Below, in pieces: positions 34,606-43,176 of a DNA stretch of 64,000 bases. The DNA comes from Sphaerotilus microaerophilus (GTDB taxonomy: Bacteria; Pseudomonadota; Gammaproteobacteria; Burkholderiales; Burkholderiaceae_C). The notes under the pieces were generated by a model that was given only the letters and a program-made list of their open reading frames with translations, was not told the origin of the DNA and did no database searches. Where the stretch lies: contig NZ_AP025730.1 in NCBI RefSeq assembly GCF_023734135.1, positions 992,001 through 1,056,000 of the forward strand, in the 5' to 3' direction. The translations under genes were made by a program, and so were the position numbers. How positions within the stretch are numbered: the first letter of the stretch is position 1; each line of letters opens with the position of its first letter.

Positions 34606-36900
34606 ATGACCACTGAACAGGACAAGCGTGCCGAACTGCGCCGCGCCGCGCTCGAATACCACGAGCTGCCCACGCCCGGCAAGATCGAGGTGGTCGCCAC
34701 CAAGCAGCTGGTCAACCAGCGCGACCTGGCGCTGGCCTACTCGCCCGGCGTGGCGGCGGCCTGCGAGGAGATCGTCGACGACCCGGCCAATGCCTTCCGC
34801 TACACCTCGCGCGGCAACCTGGTCGCCGTGGTGACCAACGGCACCGCGGTGCTCGGCCTGGGCGACATCGGCCCGCTGGCGGCCAAGCCGGTGATGGAAG
34901 GCAAGGGGGTTCTGTTCAAGAAGTTCGCTGGCATCGACGTCTTCGACCTGGAGATCAACGAGCGCAACCTCGACAAGCTGGTGGACATCATCGCCGCGCT
35001 GGAGCCCACCTTCGGCGGCGTGAACCTGGAGGACATCAAGGCGCCGGACTGCTTCTACGTCGAGCGCCAGCTGCGCGAGCGCATGAAGATCCCTGTCTTC
35101 CACGACGACCAGCACGGCACCGCGATCGTGGTCGGTGCGGCCCTGCTGAACGCGCTGAAGGTGGTTGACAAGCGCATCGACCAGGTCAAGCTGGTCACCT
35201 CCGGCGCCGGGGCTGCGGCGCTGGCCTGCCTGCAGCTGCTGGTGAAGCTGGGCGTGCCGCGCCAGAACATCTTCGTGACCGACCTGGCCGGCGTGGTCTA
35301 CACGGGCCGTGTCGAGCTGATGGATCCGGACAAGGCCGAGTTTGCCCAGCCCACCGAGATGCGCACGCTGCGCGAGGCGATCGCCGGCGCCGATGTCTTC
35401 CTGGGCCTGTCGGCCGGCGGGGTGCTGAAGGCGGACATGGTGGCTTCGATGGCGCCCAGCCCGATCATCTTCGCACTGGCCAACCCGACGCCGGAAATCA
35501 TGCCCGAGGAGGTCAAGGCGGTGCGTGACGACGCCATCATGGCCACCGGCCGCACCGACTACCCGAACCAGGTCAACAACGTCCTGTGCTTCCCGTACAT
35601 CTTCCGCGGCGCACTGGACTGCGGGGCGACCACCATCACCGACGAGATGGAGATCGCCGCAGTGCACGCCATCGCCGAGCTGGCCCAGGTGGAGCAGAGC
35701 GACGTGGTGGCGGCCGCCTACCGCGGCCAGAACCTGAGCTTCGGCCCGGAGTACCTGATCCCCAAGCCCTTCGATCCGCGCCTGATGATCCAGATCGCCC
35801 CGGCGGTGGCCGAGGCGGCCGTGGCCTCCGGGGTGGCGGTGCGGCCGGTCACCGACATGGAGGCCTACCGGGAGAAGCTGCGCGCCTTCGTCTACGCCTC
35901 CGGCTCGATGATGAAGAACGTCTACGCGGTGGCCAAGCGCGCCAAGGCGCGCCGCATCGCCTATGCCGAGGGCGAGGACCGGCGCGTGCTGCGCGCCGTG
36001 CAGGTCGTGGTCGACGAGGGCCTGGCCCTGCCGGTGCTGCTGGGTCGGCGCAGCATCATCGAGCAGCGCATCGAGAAACTCGGCCTGCGCCTGGAGATCG
36101 GCCGCGACATCGACGTCATCAGCATCGAGGACGATCCGCGCTACCGCGAGTTCTGGCCGCTGTACCACCGCAAGATGGAGCGCAAGGGCGTCACCGAGCA
36201 GCTCGCCAAGATCGAGATGCGCCGCCGCATGACGCTGGTGGCGTCGATGCTGCTGGAGCATGGCCACGTCGACGGCATGATCTGCGGCACCTGGAGCTCC
36301 ACCGCCTATCACCTGCAGTACATCGACCAGGTGATCGGCCGCCGCACGGGCGTCAGCACCTACGCCTGCATGAATGGCCTGGTGCTGCCGGGGCGGCAGG
36401 TGTTCCTGGTCGATACGCATGTCAACTACGACCCGAGCGCCGAGCAGCTCTGCGAGATCACGCTGCTCGCCGCCGAGGAAATGCTGCGCTTTGGCATCCA
36501 GCCCAAGGTGGCGCTGCTGTCGCACTCGAACTTCGGCTCCAGCAGCCAGCCGTCGGCGGTGAAGATGCGCGATGCCCTGGCGCTGCTGCAGCTGCAGGCG
36601 CCCTGGCTGGAAGTGGACGGCGAAATGCACGGCGATGCCGCGCTGGACCCGGCCTACCGTGCCGAGTTGATGCCGCGCTGCGGGCTGCAGGGCGAGGCCA
36701 ACCTGCTGGTGCTGCCCAACATCGACGCAGCCAACATCAGCTACAACCTGCTGAAGACCGCGGCCGGCGGTGGCATCGCGATCGGCCCGATCCTGCTGGG
36801 TGCGGCCAAGCCGGTGCATGTGCTGACCCCCTCGGCCACCGTGCGCCGGGTGGTCAACATGACCGCACTGACCGTGGCGGATGCGAACGCCGTTCGATGA
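34606..36900 (+). CDS. maeB: NADP-dependent malic enzyme with C-terminal phosphotransacetylase-like domain
   Basis: The 764-residue protein is the full length of the two-domain MaeB family. The first about 430 residues are the malic enzyme: [12 protein letters not shown], the catalytic region [17 protein letters not shown], the metal/substrate site [10 protein letters not shown], and the nucleotide-binding [15 protein letters not shown]. The second half resembles phosphotransacetylase ([32 protein letters not shown]). In this family the second half is usually a regulatory domain. The enzyme decarboxylates malate to pyruvate with reduction of NADP, feeding NADPH and gluconeogenesis during growth on organic acids. 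It is monocistronic: a terminator hairpin follows at 36910. Confidence 0.97.
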   Translation: MTTEQDKRAELRRAALEYHELPTPGKIEVVATKQLVNQRDLALAYSPGVAAACEEIVDDPANAFRYTSRGNLVAVVTNGTAVLGLGDIGPLAAKPVMEGKGVLFKKFAGIDVFDLEINERNLDKLVDIIAALEPTFGGVNLEDIKAPDCFYVERQLRERMKIPVFHDDQHGTAIVVGAALLNALKVVDKRIDQVKLVTSGAGAAALACLQLLVKLGVPRQNIFVTDLAGVVYTGRVELMDPDKAEFAQPTEMRTLREAIAGADVFLGLSAGGVLKADMVASMAPSPIIFALANPTPEIMPEEVKAVRDDAIMATGRTDYPNQVNNVLCFPYIFRGALDCGATTITDEMEIAAVHAIAELAQVEQSDVVAAAYRGQNLSFGPEYLIPKPFDPRLMIQIAPAVAEAAVASGVAVRPVTDMEAYREKLRAFVYASGSMMKNVYAVAKRAKARRIAYAEGEDRRVLRAVQVVVDEGLALPVLLGRRSIIEQRIEKLGLRLEIGRDIDVISIEDDPRYREFWPLYHRKMERKGVTEQLAKIEMRRRMTLVASMLLEHGHVDGMICGTWSSTAYHLQYIDQVIGRRTGVSTYACMNGLVLPGRQVFLVDTHVNYDPSAEQLCEITLLAAEEMLRFGIQPKVALLSHSNFGSSSQPSAVKMRDALALLQLQAPWLEVDGEMHGDAALDPAYRAELMPRCGLQGEANLLVLPNIDAANISYNLLKTAAGGGIAIGPILLGAAKPVHVLTPSATVRRVVNMTALTVADANAVR

Positions 36901-36909
36901 AGTGAGTGG

Positions 36910-36938
36910 GTGCAAACATTCCCGTGTTTGCACTTTCT
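36910..36938 (+). terminator. Intrinsic terminator of maeB
   Basis: GTGCAAACA and TGTTTGCAC form a perfect 9-bp stem around the loop TTCCCG, followed by TTTCT. It begins 10 bp after the maeB stop. Confidence 0.8.
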
Positions 36939-37123
36939 GCTCCTGGATGCGGATGCCCAGGGGCCTGTTTCGGGCCCAAAACAGGGTGCAACGCGAAATT
37001 CACGGCAGTGAGTACATGCTGACTTGCTGCTGAAGACCTGTCTTGTCGCCTGAATTTGCAGCAGAGCCTTGAGATCCGGAGGCTGTTTCGGTACCATTTC
37101 GCCTTCGGCATACAGGAAAACCC

Positions 37124-37567
37124 GTGGCGTCTGTGCAGCGGTCGGGCAGTTACAAGCAATTTTTGGCCCGGATCTGGGGCGCGTTGGTGGGTGCGCTGTT
37201 CGTGTGGGCGGTGCTCGCGGGCTCGGGCGGCTGGCTGGCAACGGCCCAGGCGCGTCAGGCGGCGCAGTCTTCCAGTGACATCGTGGCCCTGGCGACGCTG
37301 CCAGAGCAGGCTCAACAGACCTACCGGCTCATCCTGTCGGGTGGGCCATTCCCTTACCCGAGAAAGGACGGCTCGGTGTTCGGGAACCGGGAGCGGCAGT
37401 TGCCTCGGCACCCCCGCGGCTACTACTTGGAATATACCGTCCCGACACCAGGTTCTCGTGACCGGGGCGCGCGGCGCATCGTGTGTGGCGGGAACTCGCG
37501 GACCGCACCGGAAGTCTGTTACTACACACAGGACCACTACGCGAGCTTCCGCCGTATCGTGCAGTGA
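37124..37567 (+). CDS. Secreted guanyl-specific ribonuclease (RNase N1/Sa, barnase superfamily)
   Basis: This is a 147-residue protein starting at GTG 37124, with AGGA 7 nt upstream. A hydrophobic N-terminal segment (ALVGALFVWAVLAG) and an Ala-rich ATAQA site suggest export. The mature part has the microbial RNase signature: GGPFPYPRKDGSVFGNRE, then the catalytic Glu (GYYLEYTVPTPG), Arg (GARRIVCGG) and His (YYTQDHYASFRRI), plus two cysteines able to form a disulfide. Such enzymes cleave single-stranded RNA 3' of guanosine. The next gene encodes a barstar-type inhibitor, which protects the producer before export. The pair could serve nutrient scavenging or competition between bacteria; the sequence does not decide. 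Confidence 0.92.
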   Translation: MASVQRSGSYKQFLARIWGALVGALFVWAVLAGSGGWLATAQARQAAQSSSDIVALATLPEQAQQTYRLILSGGPFPYPRKDGSVFGNRERQLPRHPRGYYLEYTVPTPGSRDRGARRIVCGGNSRTAPEVCYYTQDHYASFRRIVQ

Positions 37568-37605
37568 GATCGAAGAGGATCGAGAGAGACCCGCTAGGGA
37601 CCATC

Positions 37606-38001
37606 ATGATTTTGCAGACCGTGCGTCCGAACATCGTACAAGCGATCCGCGCTTTCCGCGTGGATGAGCTGATGTCGGCAGCCCAGGACATGGGCTATCA
37701 CTTTTTATACGCCAATCTTTCGAAGGCGCAGACCAAGCCGGAGGTGCTGGAGGGGATCGCCCAGGCCTTCCTGTTCCCGAGCCACTTCGGCAAGAACATG
37801 GATGCGCTGTACGACTGCCTGACCGACATGGTCAACAAGTCGGGGGCCCAGCAGGGCTTCATCGTCGTGCTGGAGCAGTTGCCGGACAACCCTCGCTTTG
37901 ACCGCGAGGTGCGCGAGCAGTTGTTGGATGTCTTTCGAGACGCCGCGGACTTCTGGGGGGAACGCAAGATACCCTTCAGATGCTTCTATTCTTTTCAGTA
38001 G
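37606..38001 (+). CDS. Barstar-family ribonuclease inhibitor
   Basis: The 131-residue cytoplasmic protein shows the barstar core: FLYANLSKAQTKPEVLEGI, then AFLFPSHFGKNMDALYDCLTDM, and IVVLEQLPD toward the end. Barstar binds the active site of its cognate RNase with very high affinity. It starts 39 bp after the RNase stop on the same strand, so RNase and inhibitor are co-expressed. ATG 37606 is used because the conserved core lies at normal distance from it; longer in-frame starts overlap the RNase gene. Barstar homologues are often about 90 residues, so the roughly 30-residue N-terminal extension (MILQTVRPNIVQAIRAFRVD) is a distinguishing feature. Confidence 0.92.
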   Translation: MILQTVRPNIVQAIRAFRVDELMSAAQDMGYHFLYANLSKAQTKPEVLEGIAQAFLFPSHFGKNMDALYDCLTDMVNKSGAQQGFIVVLEQLPDNPRFDREVREQLLDVFRDAADFWGERKIPFRCFYSFQ

Positions 38002-38201
38002 CCCGCTCCCAGGAACAAGGCCCAGGGGAGCGGGCGGATGGGGCCCAAGTCGAGCAGCAGCCGGTCAAGCCGCCGCCGAAGCCGAGCAAGAACGCAGCGC
38101 CGACCTTCGCGCCGCACATGCCGGTGATGAGCAGCGCGTTCGACACCGCGGCACTGGCTGCCGCAGCCTGATCGACGGATCCAGATCGAAGAGATCCACG
38201 G

Positions 38202-38222
38202 GGCGGCTCCTGCCGAGCCGCC
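38202..38222 (+). terminator. Hairpin upstream of the main barstar terminator
   Basis: GGCGGCTC and GAGCCGCC form an 8-bp stem with a CTGCC loop. It sits just before the stronger hairpin at 38227, giving tandem structures. It has no T-tract of its own. Confidence 0.4.
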
Positions 38223-38226
38223 ACCT

Positions 38227-38260
38227 CACGAAGCCCGCCGCGTGCGGGCTTCGTGCTTTT
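38227..38260 (+). terminator. Strong intrinsic terminator of the RNase-barstar operon
   Basis: A 12-bp perfect stem (CACGAAGCCCGC pairing with GCGGGCTTCGTG) around a CGCGT loop is followed by CTTTTC. The T-tract is on the plus strand only, and the structure abuts the stop of the convergent rsmA gene. Confidence 0.88.
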
Positions 38261-39027
38261 CAGGGCTGACCCAGGCCCTGCACCAGGGCGATGTAGTCGG
38301 CCACCGGCACCTCCTCGGCGCGGCGCTGCAGGTCGAAGGCCGGGGCGTCCACGCGGGCCTCCAGCCAGCGGCCCAGGCTGTGGCGCAGCAGCTTGCGGCG
38401 CTGCGAGAAGGCCACGGCCACCGCCTCTTCGAGCAACTTCGTGTCCAGCTTGGGCGGGGTGAGCAGTGGCAGCATGCGCACGATGGCCGAGTCGACCTGC
38501 GGTGGCGGATCGAAGGCCTCGGGTGGCACGTCGAGCAGGTCCTCGATGTCGTAGCGCCACTGCAGCATCACCGACAGCCGGCCGTAGTCCTTGCTGCAGG
38601 GCTGGGCGGCCATGCGGCGCACGACCTCCTTCTGCAGCATGAAGTGCTGGTCCTCGACCGCCCCCACGTGCTGCAGCAGGTGGAAGAGAATCGGGCTGGA
38701 GATGTTGTAGGGCAGGTTGCCGATCACGCGCAGCTTGCGCCCGCGCTCGGCCGCGAGCGCGGTGAAGTCCACCGTGAGCACGTCGGCCTCCACCACCTGC
38801 AGCTCGCTGCGCTTGCGCAGGCGGGTGGCCAGGTCGCGATCGAGTTCGATCACGGTGAGCTGGCGGCAGCGGGCCACCACCGGGTTGGTGAGCGCTCCCA
38901 GGCCCGGGCCGATCTCGACCAGCGGCTCGCCCGGCTGCGGGTCGATGCAGCGGACGATGTCGTCGATGACACCGGAGTCGGTCAGGAAGTGCTGGCCGAA
39001 GCGTTTGCGCGGTTGATGGGCTTTCAC
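38260..39027 (-). CDS. rsmA: 16S rRNA dimethyladenosine transferase
   Basis: This is a 255-residue SAM-dependent methyltransferase. It shows the N-terminal [18 protein letters not shown] signature, the SAM-binding [13 protein letters not shown], the catalytic [15 protein letters not shown], and [14 protein letters not shown] of the KsgA/RsmA family. The enzyme dimethylates the two adjacent adenines in the 3' terminal hairpin of 16S rRNA during 30S maturation. It lies downstream of surA and lptD on the same strand, the common lptD-surA-ksgA order. pdxA, which usually sits between surA and ksgA, is missing here; the 54-bp gap leaves no room for it. Confidence 0.97.
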   Translation of the reverse strand: MKAHQPRKRFGQHFLTDSGVIDDIVRCIDPQPGEPLVEIGPGLGALTNPVVARCRQLTVIELDRDLATRLRKRSELQVVEADVLTVDFTALAAERGRKLRVIGNLPYNISSPILFHLLQHVGAVEDQHFMLQKEVVRRMAAQPCSKDYGRLSVMLQWRYDIEDLLDVPPEAFDPPPQVDSAIVRMLPLLTPPKLDTKLLEEAVAVAFSQRRKLLRHSLGRWLEARVDAPAFDLQRRAEEVPVADYIALVQGLGQP

Positions 39028-39081
39028 GTCGGCAGGGCGCCTCGGGTTCGTGGGGTCGACAAAAGGGGGGGCAGCGGGTAT

Positions 39082-40476
39082 TCAGGGGCCAGGCGGGTCG
39101 CGCAGCTCGACGTAGGCGCGGGCGCGGATCTCGCGGGCCCACTCGTTGTAGGCCTCCTCGTACTTGGACTCGCGCAGGGCGCTGCGGGCGGCCTCGCGCT
39201 GCTGGCGCACGTCAAGGTCCACGCTGCGGCGCTCCAGCAACTGGATCAGGTGCACGCCGAAGCGCGACACCACCGGCTCGGACACCGCGCCGGCGGGCAG
39301 CGCGGTCAGCACCTGCTCGAACTCCGGCACGAACTGGCCCGGTCCGGCCCAGCCGAGGTCACCGCCGGAGGCGGCACTGCCATCCTCGGAATGCTGCTTG
39401 GCCAGGTCCTCGAAGCGGGCGCGCCGCGCCTCGACCTGGCGCTTGAAGTCCTGCAGCCTGGTGATGGCCGCCTGCTGTGTCAGCTGCGGGCCGGGGCGCA
39501 GCAGGATGTGCCGGGCGTGCTGCTGCACCACCGACAGGTTGGCCTCCTTGCGCTCGATCAGCTTGAGCACATGGAAGCCAGCGCCGGAGCGCAGCACCTG
39601 CGGCGCGACCTCGCCCGGGCGCAGCGGGGACACGGCATCGACGAACAGGTCCGGCAGCCGGTCGGAGCGGCGCAGGCCGAGCTCGCCGCCCTTGTCCTTG
39701 CTGCCTTCGGAGGCCTCGCGCACCAGTGCGGCAAAGTCCTCGCCCGCCTTCAGGCGTTGCAACAGCTGAACCGCGCGCAAGCGGCGCTCGGCGGTCTCGG
39801 CGATGCTGGCGTTCTCGGGCAGCGTGATGAGGATCTGCGCCACGTTGAGCTCGGTGGACAGCCCGGCCTTGAGGCGCTGCTCGTTCAGCCAGTTCTCGAT
39901 GTCGGTGTCGGTGATGCGGATGCGGGCCTGCACGTCGCGCTCGCGCACCCGATCGAGCAGCATCTGGTCGCGCAGGTTGTCGCGAAAGCGCTGGTAGTCG
40001 ATGCCCTCGCCGCGCAGGCGCTCACGCAGCTGGGCCAGGTTGAGCTGGTTCTGTGCGGCCACGGCGCCCACCGCGCGGTCGAGTTCGACGTCCTCGATGC
40101 GCGACACCGTCTCGCGCGCATGGCTGAGCTGGGCGCGGTCGTCGATCAGCTGGTCGAGCATGCTGCGCAGCAGTTCGTCGCGCGTCGGTGCGCGTGTGCC
40201 GCTGCGGGCAGCCTCGCGCTCCACCTGGGCCACGCGCTGCAGCACCTCGCTGTTGGTGACCAGCTCGCGGTTGACCACGGCCACGATGTGGTCACCCGCG
40301 CGCCGGGGTGAGGCGGCTTCCGCTGCGCGGATGGCGGCTGCGGTCTGGGCCGTGGCAGGGGTGGCCGCGAGCTGCAGGCCGGCGCCGAGCAGCGCAAGTG
40401 CCGCGGCAACGGCGAGCCTGGGCGCGCGGGGGCGGCGGCTCGGGGCGGAGGGCGGCAGGTCGGTCATGGTGGGCAT
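39082..40476 (-). CDS. surA: Periplasmic peptidyl-prolyl isomerase and outer-membrane protein chaperone
   Basis: The 464-residue protein has a signal peptide (LAVAAALALLGAGLQLAATPATAQ). An N-terminal SurA domain begins DHIVAVVNRELVTNSEVLQRV, and two parvulin modules follow. These are recognisable by ELNVAQILITLPENAS...SKDKGGELGLRRSDRLP and by QQHARHILLRPGP...ASGGDLGWAGPGQFVPEFE. A C-terminal helix closes the chaperone body. SurA escorts beta-barrel proteins, LptD among them, to the BAM complex, so its position directly after lptD matches function. The stop is 54 bp before rsmA; the start lies 61 bp after the lptD stop. A second in-frame ATG three codons in is equally possible. Confidence 0.96.
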   Translation of the reverse strand: MPTMTDLPPSAPSRRPRAPRLAVAAALALLGAGLQLAATPATAQTAAAIRAAEAASPRRAGDHIVAVVNRELVTNSEVLQRVAQVEREAARSGTRAPTRDELLRSMLDQLIDDRAQLSHARETVSRIEDVELDRAVGAVAAQNQLNLAQLRERLRGEGIDYQRFRDNLRDQMLLDRVRERDVQARIRITDTDIENWLNEQRLKAGLSTELNVAQILITLPENASIAETAERRLRAVQLLQRLKAGEDFAALVREASEGSKDKGGELGLRRSDRLPDLFVDAVSPLRPGEVAPQVLRSGAGFHVLKLIERKEANLSVVQQHARHILLRPGPQLTQQAAITRLQDFKRQVEARRARFEDLAKQHSEDGSAASGGDLGWAGPGQFVPEFEQVLTALPAGAVSEPVVSRFGVHLIQLLERRSVDLDVRQQREAARSALRESKYEEAYNEWAREIRARAYVELRDPPGP

Positions 40477-40537
40477 GCGCAGGAAGGGGCTCTGCTAGGG
40501 GCTGGGCGAAGGGAGCGGCGTTCGGCTCGGCAGTCGG

Positions 40538-43090
40538 TCACGGTTCGGCGCTGCCGCCATCGCCCACGGAGGTCGAAGAGGAACCAGAGGCACTGCCACG
40601 CTCACGCAGCAACCTGTAACCCGGGATATTGTCCTTCAACGCCGAGAGCGGGTTGCTGCCCAGGGCCAGCCGGGACAGGCCGACCAGCTCCAGCTGCAGC
40701 ATCAGCCGGCTGGTGGCGGCACTGGCGCCGGTGGAGCGCCGTTCGGCCACCACGCGGCCGATCCAGCAGCCGGCGTCGTACTCGAAGCCGGCCAGCGCCC
40801 CGCTGACGCGCCGCTCGCGCTTGCTGTAGTCGATGCGGCCGACGGTGTAGAGCGTGCCTTCGCAGCTGCCGCCACTGCCGCCACTGCCGCTGCTGCCGCT
40901 GCTGCCGCCCGCCGCGCGTAGCGCCGTGTTGGCCTGGGCCGCCGCGCCGGCGGGCAGGGACAGCGGTGCCCCGCGCCCCAGCACCGGCCACTGCCAGCCC
41001 AGCGCGTACTGCTCGCTCGCATCGCGCTGGAAGGAGTAGCTCGCATGCACCGTGCGAAAGGGGCCTGGCGAGTAGGTCACCGTGCCGGTGGAGCGGGTGA
41101 CGCGGCTGATCTCGGGGTTGTACTGGACCGTGGAGCCGAGCGACCAGCGCGCGATGGCGCTGGTCGAGCCCAGCAGCAGCACGTCCGAGAAGCGCTGCGT
41201 CAGCGGCACGCCGTCGCCGGTGATGCGCTGGTCGCGCAGCAGGTAGCGCTGCGCCAGACCCAGGCGACCCAGCTCGACGCCGGAGCCGGCATCGATGAAG
41301 CGTGTCGTGAGCCCGGCGGTGACGCCCTGCGTGTCGGCCACCCGGTCGACACCCGAGAACGCCGCGTCGTGGAACACCGTGGTGGCGTTGAAATCCAGTG
41401 CGGCGCTGTCGAAGTTGGGCAGCGCCGACTGCTCACGCCAGGGTGTCTGCACGTACAGCAGGCGCGGCTCCAGGGTCTGGGTGAGGGCGCGCCCGAACAG
41501 CGTCAGCGGGCGGTCGAAGGTCCAGCTGCTGTCCAGGCTGACGGTCGGGATGAAGCGGGAGGCCCGTCGGCGGCCGTCGCTGAGCGCCTGGTCCATGTCG
41601 TAGGCGGCCGCGTTGAAGCGCAGCCGCGGCGTGAGCTGCCAGCCGCCGTCACCCAGGTGCCAGGCCAGCGTGCCGAGCAGGTGGGCGCGGCTGCCCTTGG
41701 TCAGGGTCGGGTCCTCGTGCTCGAAGCGGTTCGCCTCGGCCTGCAGCGACCACTCCAGCTCGCTGCCCAGCCCGGCCCAGCGGGCGCCAACCTGTGGCAT
41801 GCGCCGGTACGGGGCGGTGATCGTGCCGCTGCTGTCGCTGCTTTGCAGCACCTGCCAGGTCTGGGCCGAGGCGTACAGCCACTGGTCGACCGGGCCGATC
41901 ACGCCCAGGCGCAGGCTGCGGCGCTGCTGTGCCCGGGCCTGCGAGCCGAGCAGGCGCGGCGTCAGGTTGGAGGCGCCACGCAGGCCGTCGTTCCAGTAGG
42001 CATCGTCGGAGACGCGCAGCAGGTGGCCATCGATGTCCACGTCGCTGCCCAGCTGACCGCGGTGATCCCAGCGCGCGGCCCAGCGGTCCCGCCCCGCCAG
42101 CTGGTCCTGCGGCAGCCAGGCCAGCGCGGTCTCGCCGCTCAGGCGCGGCTGCAGGTAGCGGAACTCGCTGTCCAGGCCCGCGCCGCGCTTGAGCGAGATC
42201 GTCGGCGTGAGCGTGGCGTCGTAGTTCGGGGCGATGTTCCAGTAGTACGGCACCGCCACCACCAGGCCGTTGGTGGTCGAAAGGTCGATGCTCGGCGGCA
42301 GCCAGCCGGACTTGCGGTCTTCGGTGACCGGGAAACTCAGCACCGGCAGGGCGAGGATGGGCACGTCCTGGAAGCGCAGCACCGCCCCTTCGGCAAGGCC
42401 TTCGTTGGTGTTGAAGTCCAGCCGGATGCGCCGGGCCGTCAGCACCCAGGGCGGCGTCTCGTCGTCGCCGACCTTGCAGCTGCTGTAGCTGGAGCCGCTC
42501 ACCTCCAGGCGATTGGGGCCGAGGAAGTCGATGCGCTCGGCACGGCCCCCGGCGTCGGTGAGGGCGAAGTGGTAGCGAGGCTTCAGCACGTGGCCGGTGA
42601 CTCGCTCGGTGTCGATGTCCAGCTCGGCACCGGCAAAGCGGTCCTCGCCGCGCAGCAGCTGCACGTCGCCCCGGGCGCGCAGGCGGTCGTTGGCGAGGCC
42701 GTACTCCAGCTCGTCGGCCTGCAGGGCCATCTCGCCGCGTTGCAGCTGCACCCGTCCGGTGGCGCGCAGCTGGCTGCCGATGGAGCCCTCCAGGCGGTCG
42801 GCTTCGAAGCTCAGCAGCGTGGCGTCGGCCGCGCTGCGCGGGGCCAGCCGCAGCCCCTCGGCGGGGGCACGCCAGTTGGCCGGGCGGCAGCTCAGGGGCG
42901 GCTGGCGCCTGGCTGCCGCCTTGCTGGCGGCGGCCACCGTGGCCGCATCGGTGGCAGGGTCTGTGGCCAGGTTCGTGGCCGCGAACGCGGGGCCTGCCAG
43001 CGCGACCAGCAGTGCGCTGACCAGCGGGCGCACGGCCAGGTGGACGGGTGGGCAGGTCGGGCGGGCGAGGGGACGGCGGGCGGCAGGCAA
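40538..43090 (-). CDS. lptD: LPS-assembly outer-membrane protein LptD
   Basis: The 850-residue protein has a signal region (VSALLVALAGPAFAATN) and an N-terminal OstA/LptA-like beta-taco (LLSFEADRLEGSIGSQLRAT, GEMALQADELEYGLANDRL). A large beta-barrel follows. With LptE it inserts lipopolysaccharide into the outer leaflet. Four key-position cysteines are present (LSCRPAN, YSSCKVGDD, GGSCEGTLY, DAGCWIGR), compatible with the inter-domain disulfides known for LptD. Just before the third cysteine there is a low-complexity Gly/Ser run (GGSSGSSGSGGSGGS, about 40863-40907). It is the first gene of the lptD-surA-rsmA group and is divergent from amgK, the usual Burkholderiales arrangement. Confidence 0.96.
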   Translation of the reverse strand: MPAARRPLARPTCPPVHLAVRPLVSALLVALAGPAFAATNLATDPATDAATVAAASKAAARRQPPLSCRPANWRAPAEGLRLAPRSAADATLLSFEADRLEGSIGSQLRATGRVQLQRGEMALQADELEYGLANDRLRARGDVQLLRGEDRFAGAELDIDTERVTGHVLKPRYHFALTDAGGRAERIDFLGPNRLEVSGSSYSSCKVGDDETPPWVLTARRIRLDFNTNEGLAEGAVLRFQDVPILALPVLSFPVTEDRKSGWLPPSIDLSTTNGLVVAVPYYWNIAPNYDATLTPTISLKRGAGLDSEFRYLQPRLSGETALAWLPQDQLAGRDRWAARWDHRGQLGSDVDIDGHLLRVSDDAYWNDGLRGASNLTPRLLGSQARAQQRRSLRLGVIGPVDQWLYASAQTWQVLQSSDSSGTITAPYRRMPQVGARWAGLGSELEWSLQAEANRFEHEDPTLTKGSRAHLLGTLAWHLGDGGWQLTPRLRFNAAAYDMDQALSDGRRRASRFIPTVSLDSSWTFDRPLTLFGRALTQTLEPRLLYVQTPWREQSALPNFDSAALDFNATTVFHDAAFSGVDRVADTQGVTAGLTTRFIDAGSGVELGRLGLAQRYLLRDQRITGDGVPLTQRFSDVLLLGSTSAIARWSLGSTVQYNPEISRVTRSTGTVTYSPGPFRTVHASYSFQRDASEQYALGWQWPVLGRGAPLSLPAGAAAQANTALRAAGGSSGSSGSGGSGGSCEGTLYTVGRIDYSKRERRVSGALAGFEYDAGCWIGRVVAERRSTGASAATSRLMLQLELVGLSRLALGSNPLSALKDNIPGYRLLRERGSASGSSSTSVGDGGSAEP

Positions 43091-43176
43091 GGTCGGGTCG
43101 GCAATGGCGGACGGCTCGCGGTACCCCGCTCGCTAGAATCGATCGATTATTTCACGCGGGCCTGCCGCCGATCACC
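43091..43176 (+). promoter_or_regulatory. lptD/amgK divergent promoter region
   Basis: The 86 bp between the divergent starts hold a TAGAAT box at 43134-43139 (five of six to the -10 consensus), pointing toward amgK and about 40 bp before its start. No clear -35 hexamer is visible. Confidence 0.35.

Noticed and set aside
32275..36933. A 1552-codon minus-strand frame spanning the kinase and maeB
   Set aside because: It crosses a promoter region and lies antisense to maeB and out of frame with the kinase. Both real genes have conserved motifs.
37980..38171. A 63-codon plus-strand frame after barstar, and a small minus-strand frame opposite it
   Set aside because: It overlaps the barstar end, has no ribosome binding site and no recognisable feature beyond a Pro/Lys-rich stretch. 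It lies in the 3' untranslated region before the terminator hairpins.
38227..38260. Bidirectional terminator also serving rsmA
   Set aside because: The T-tract exists only on the plus strand. On the minus strand the stem is followed by AGGTGGCGGC.
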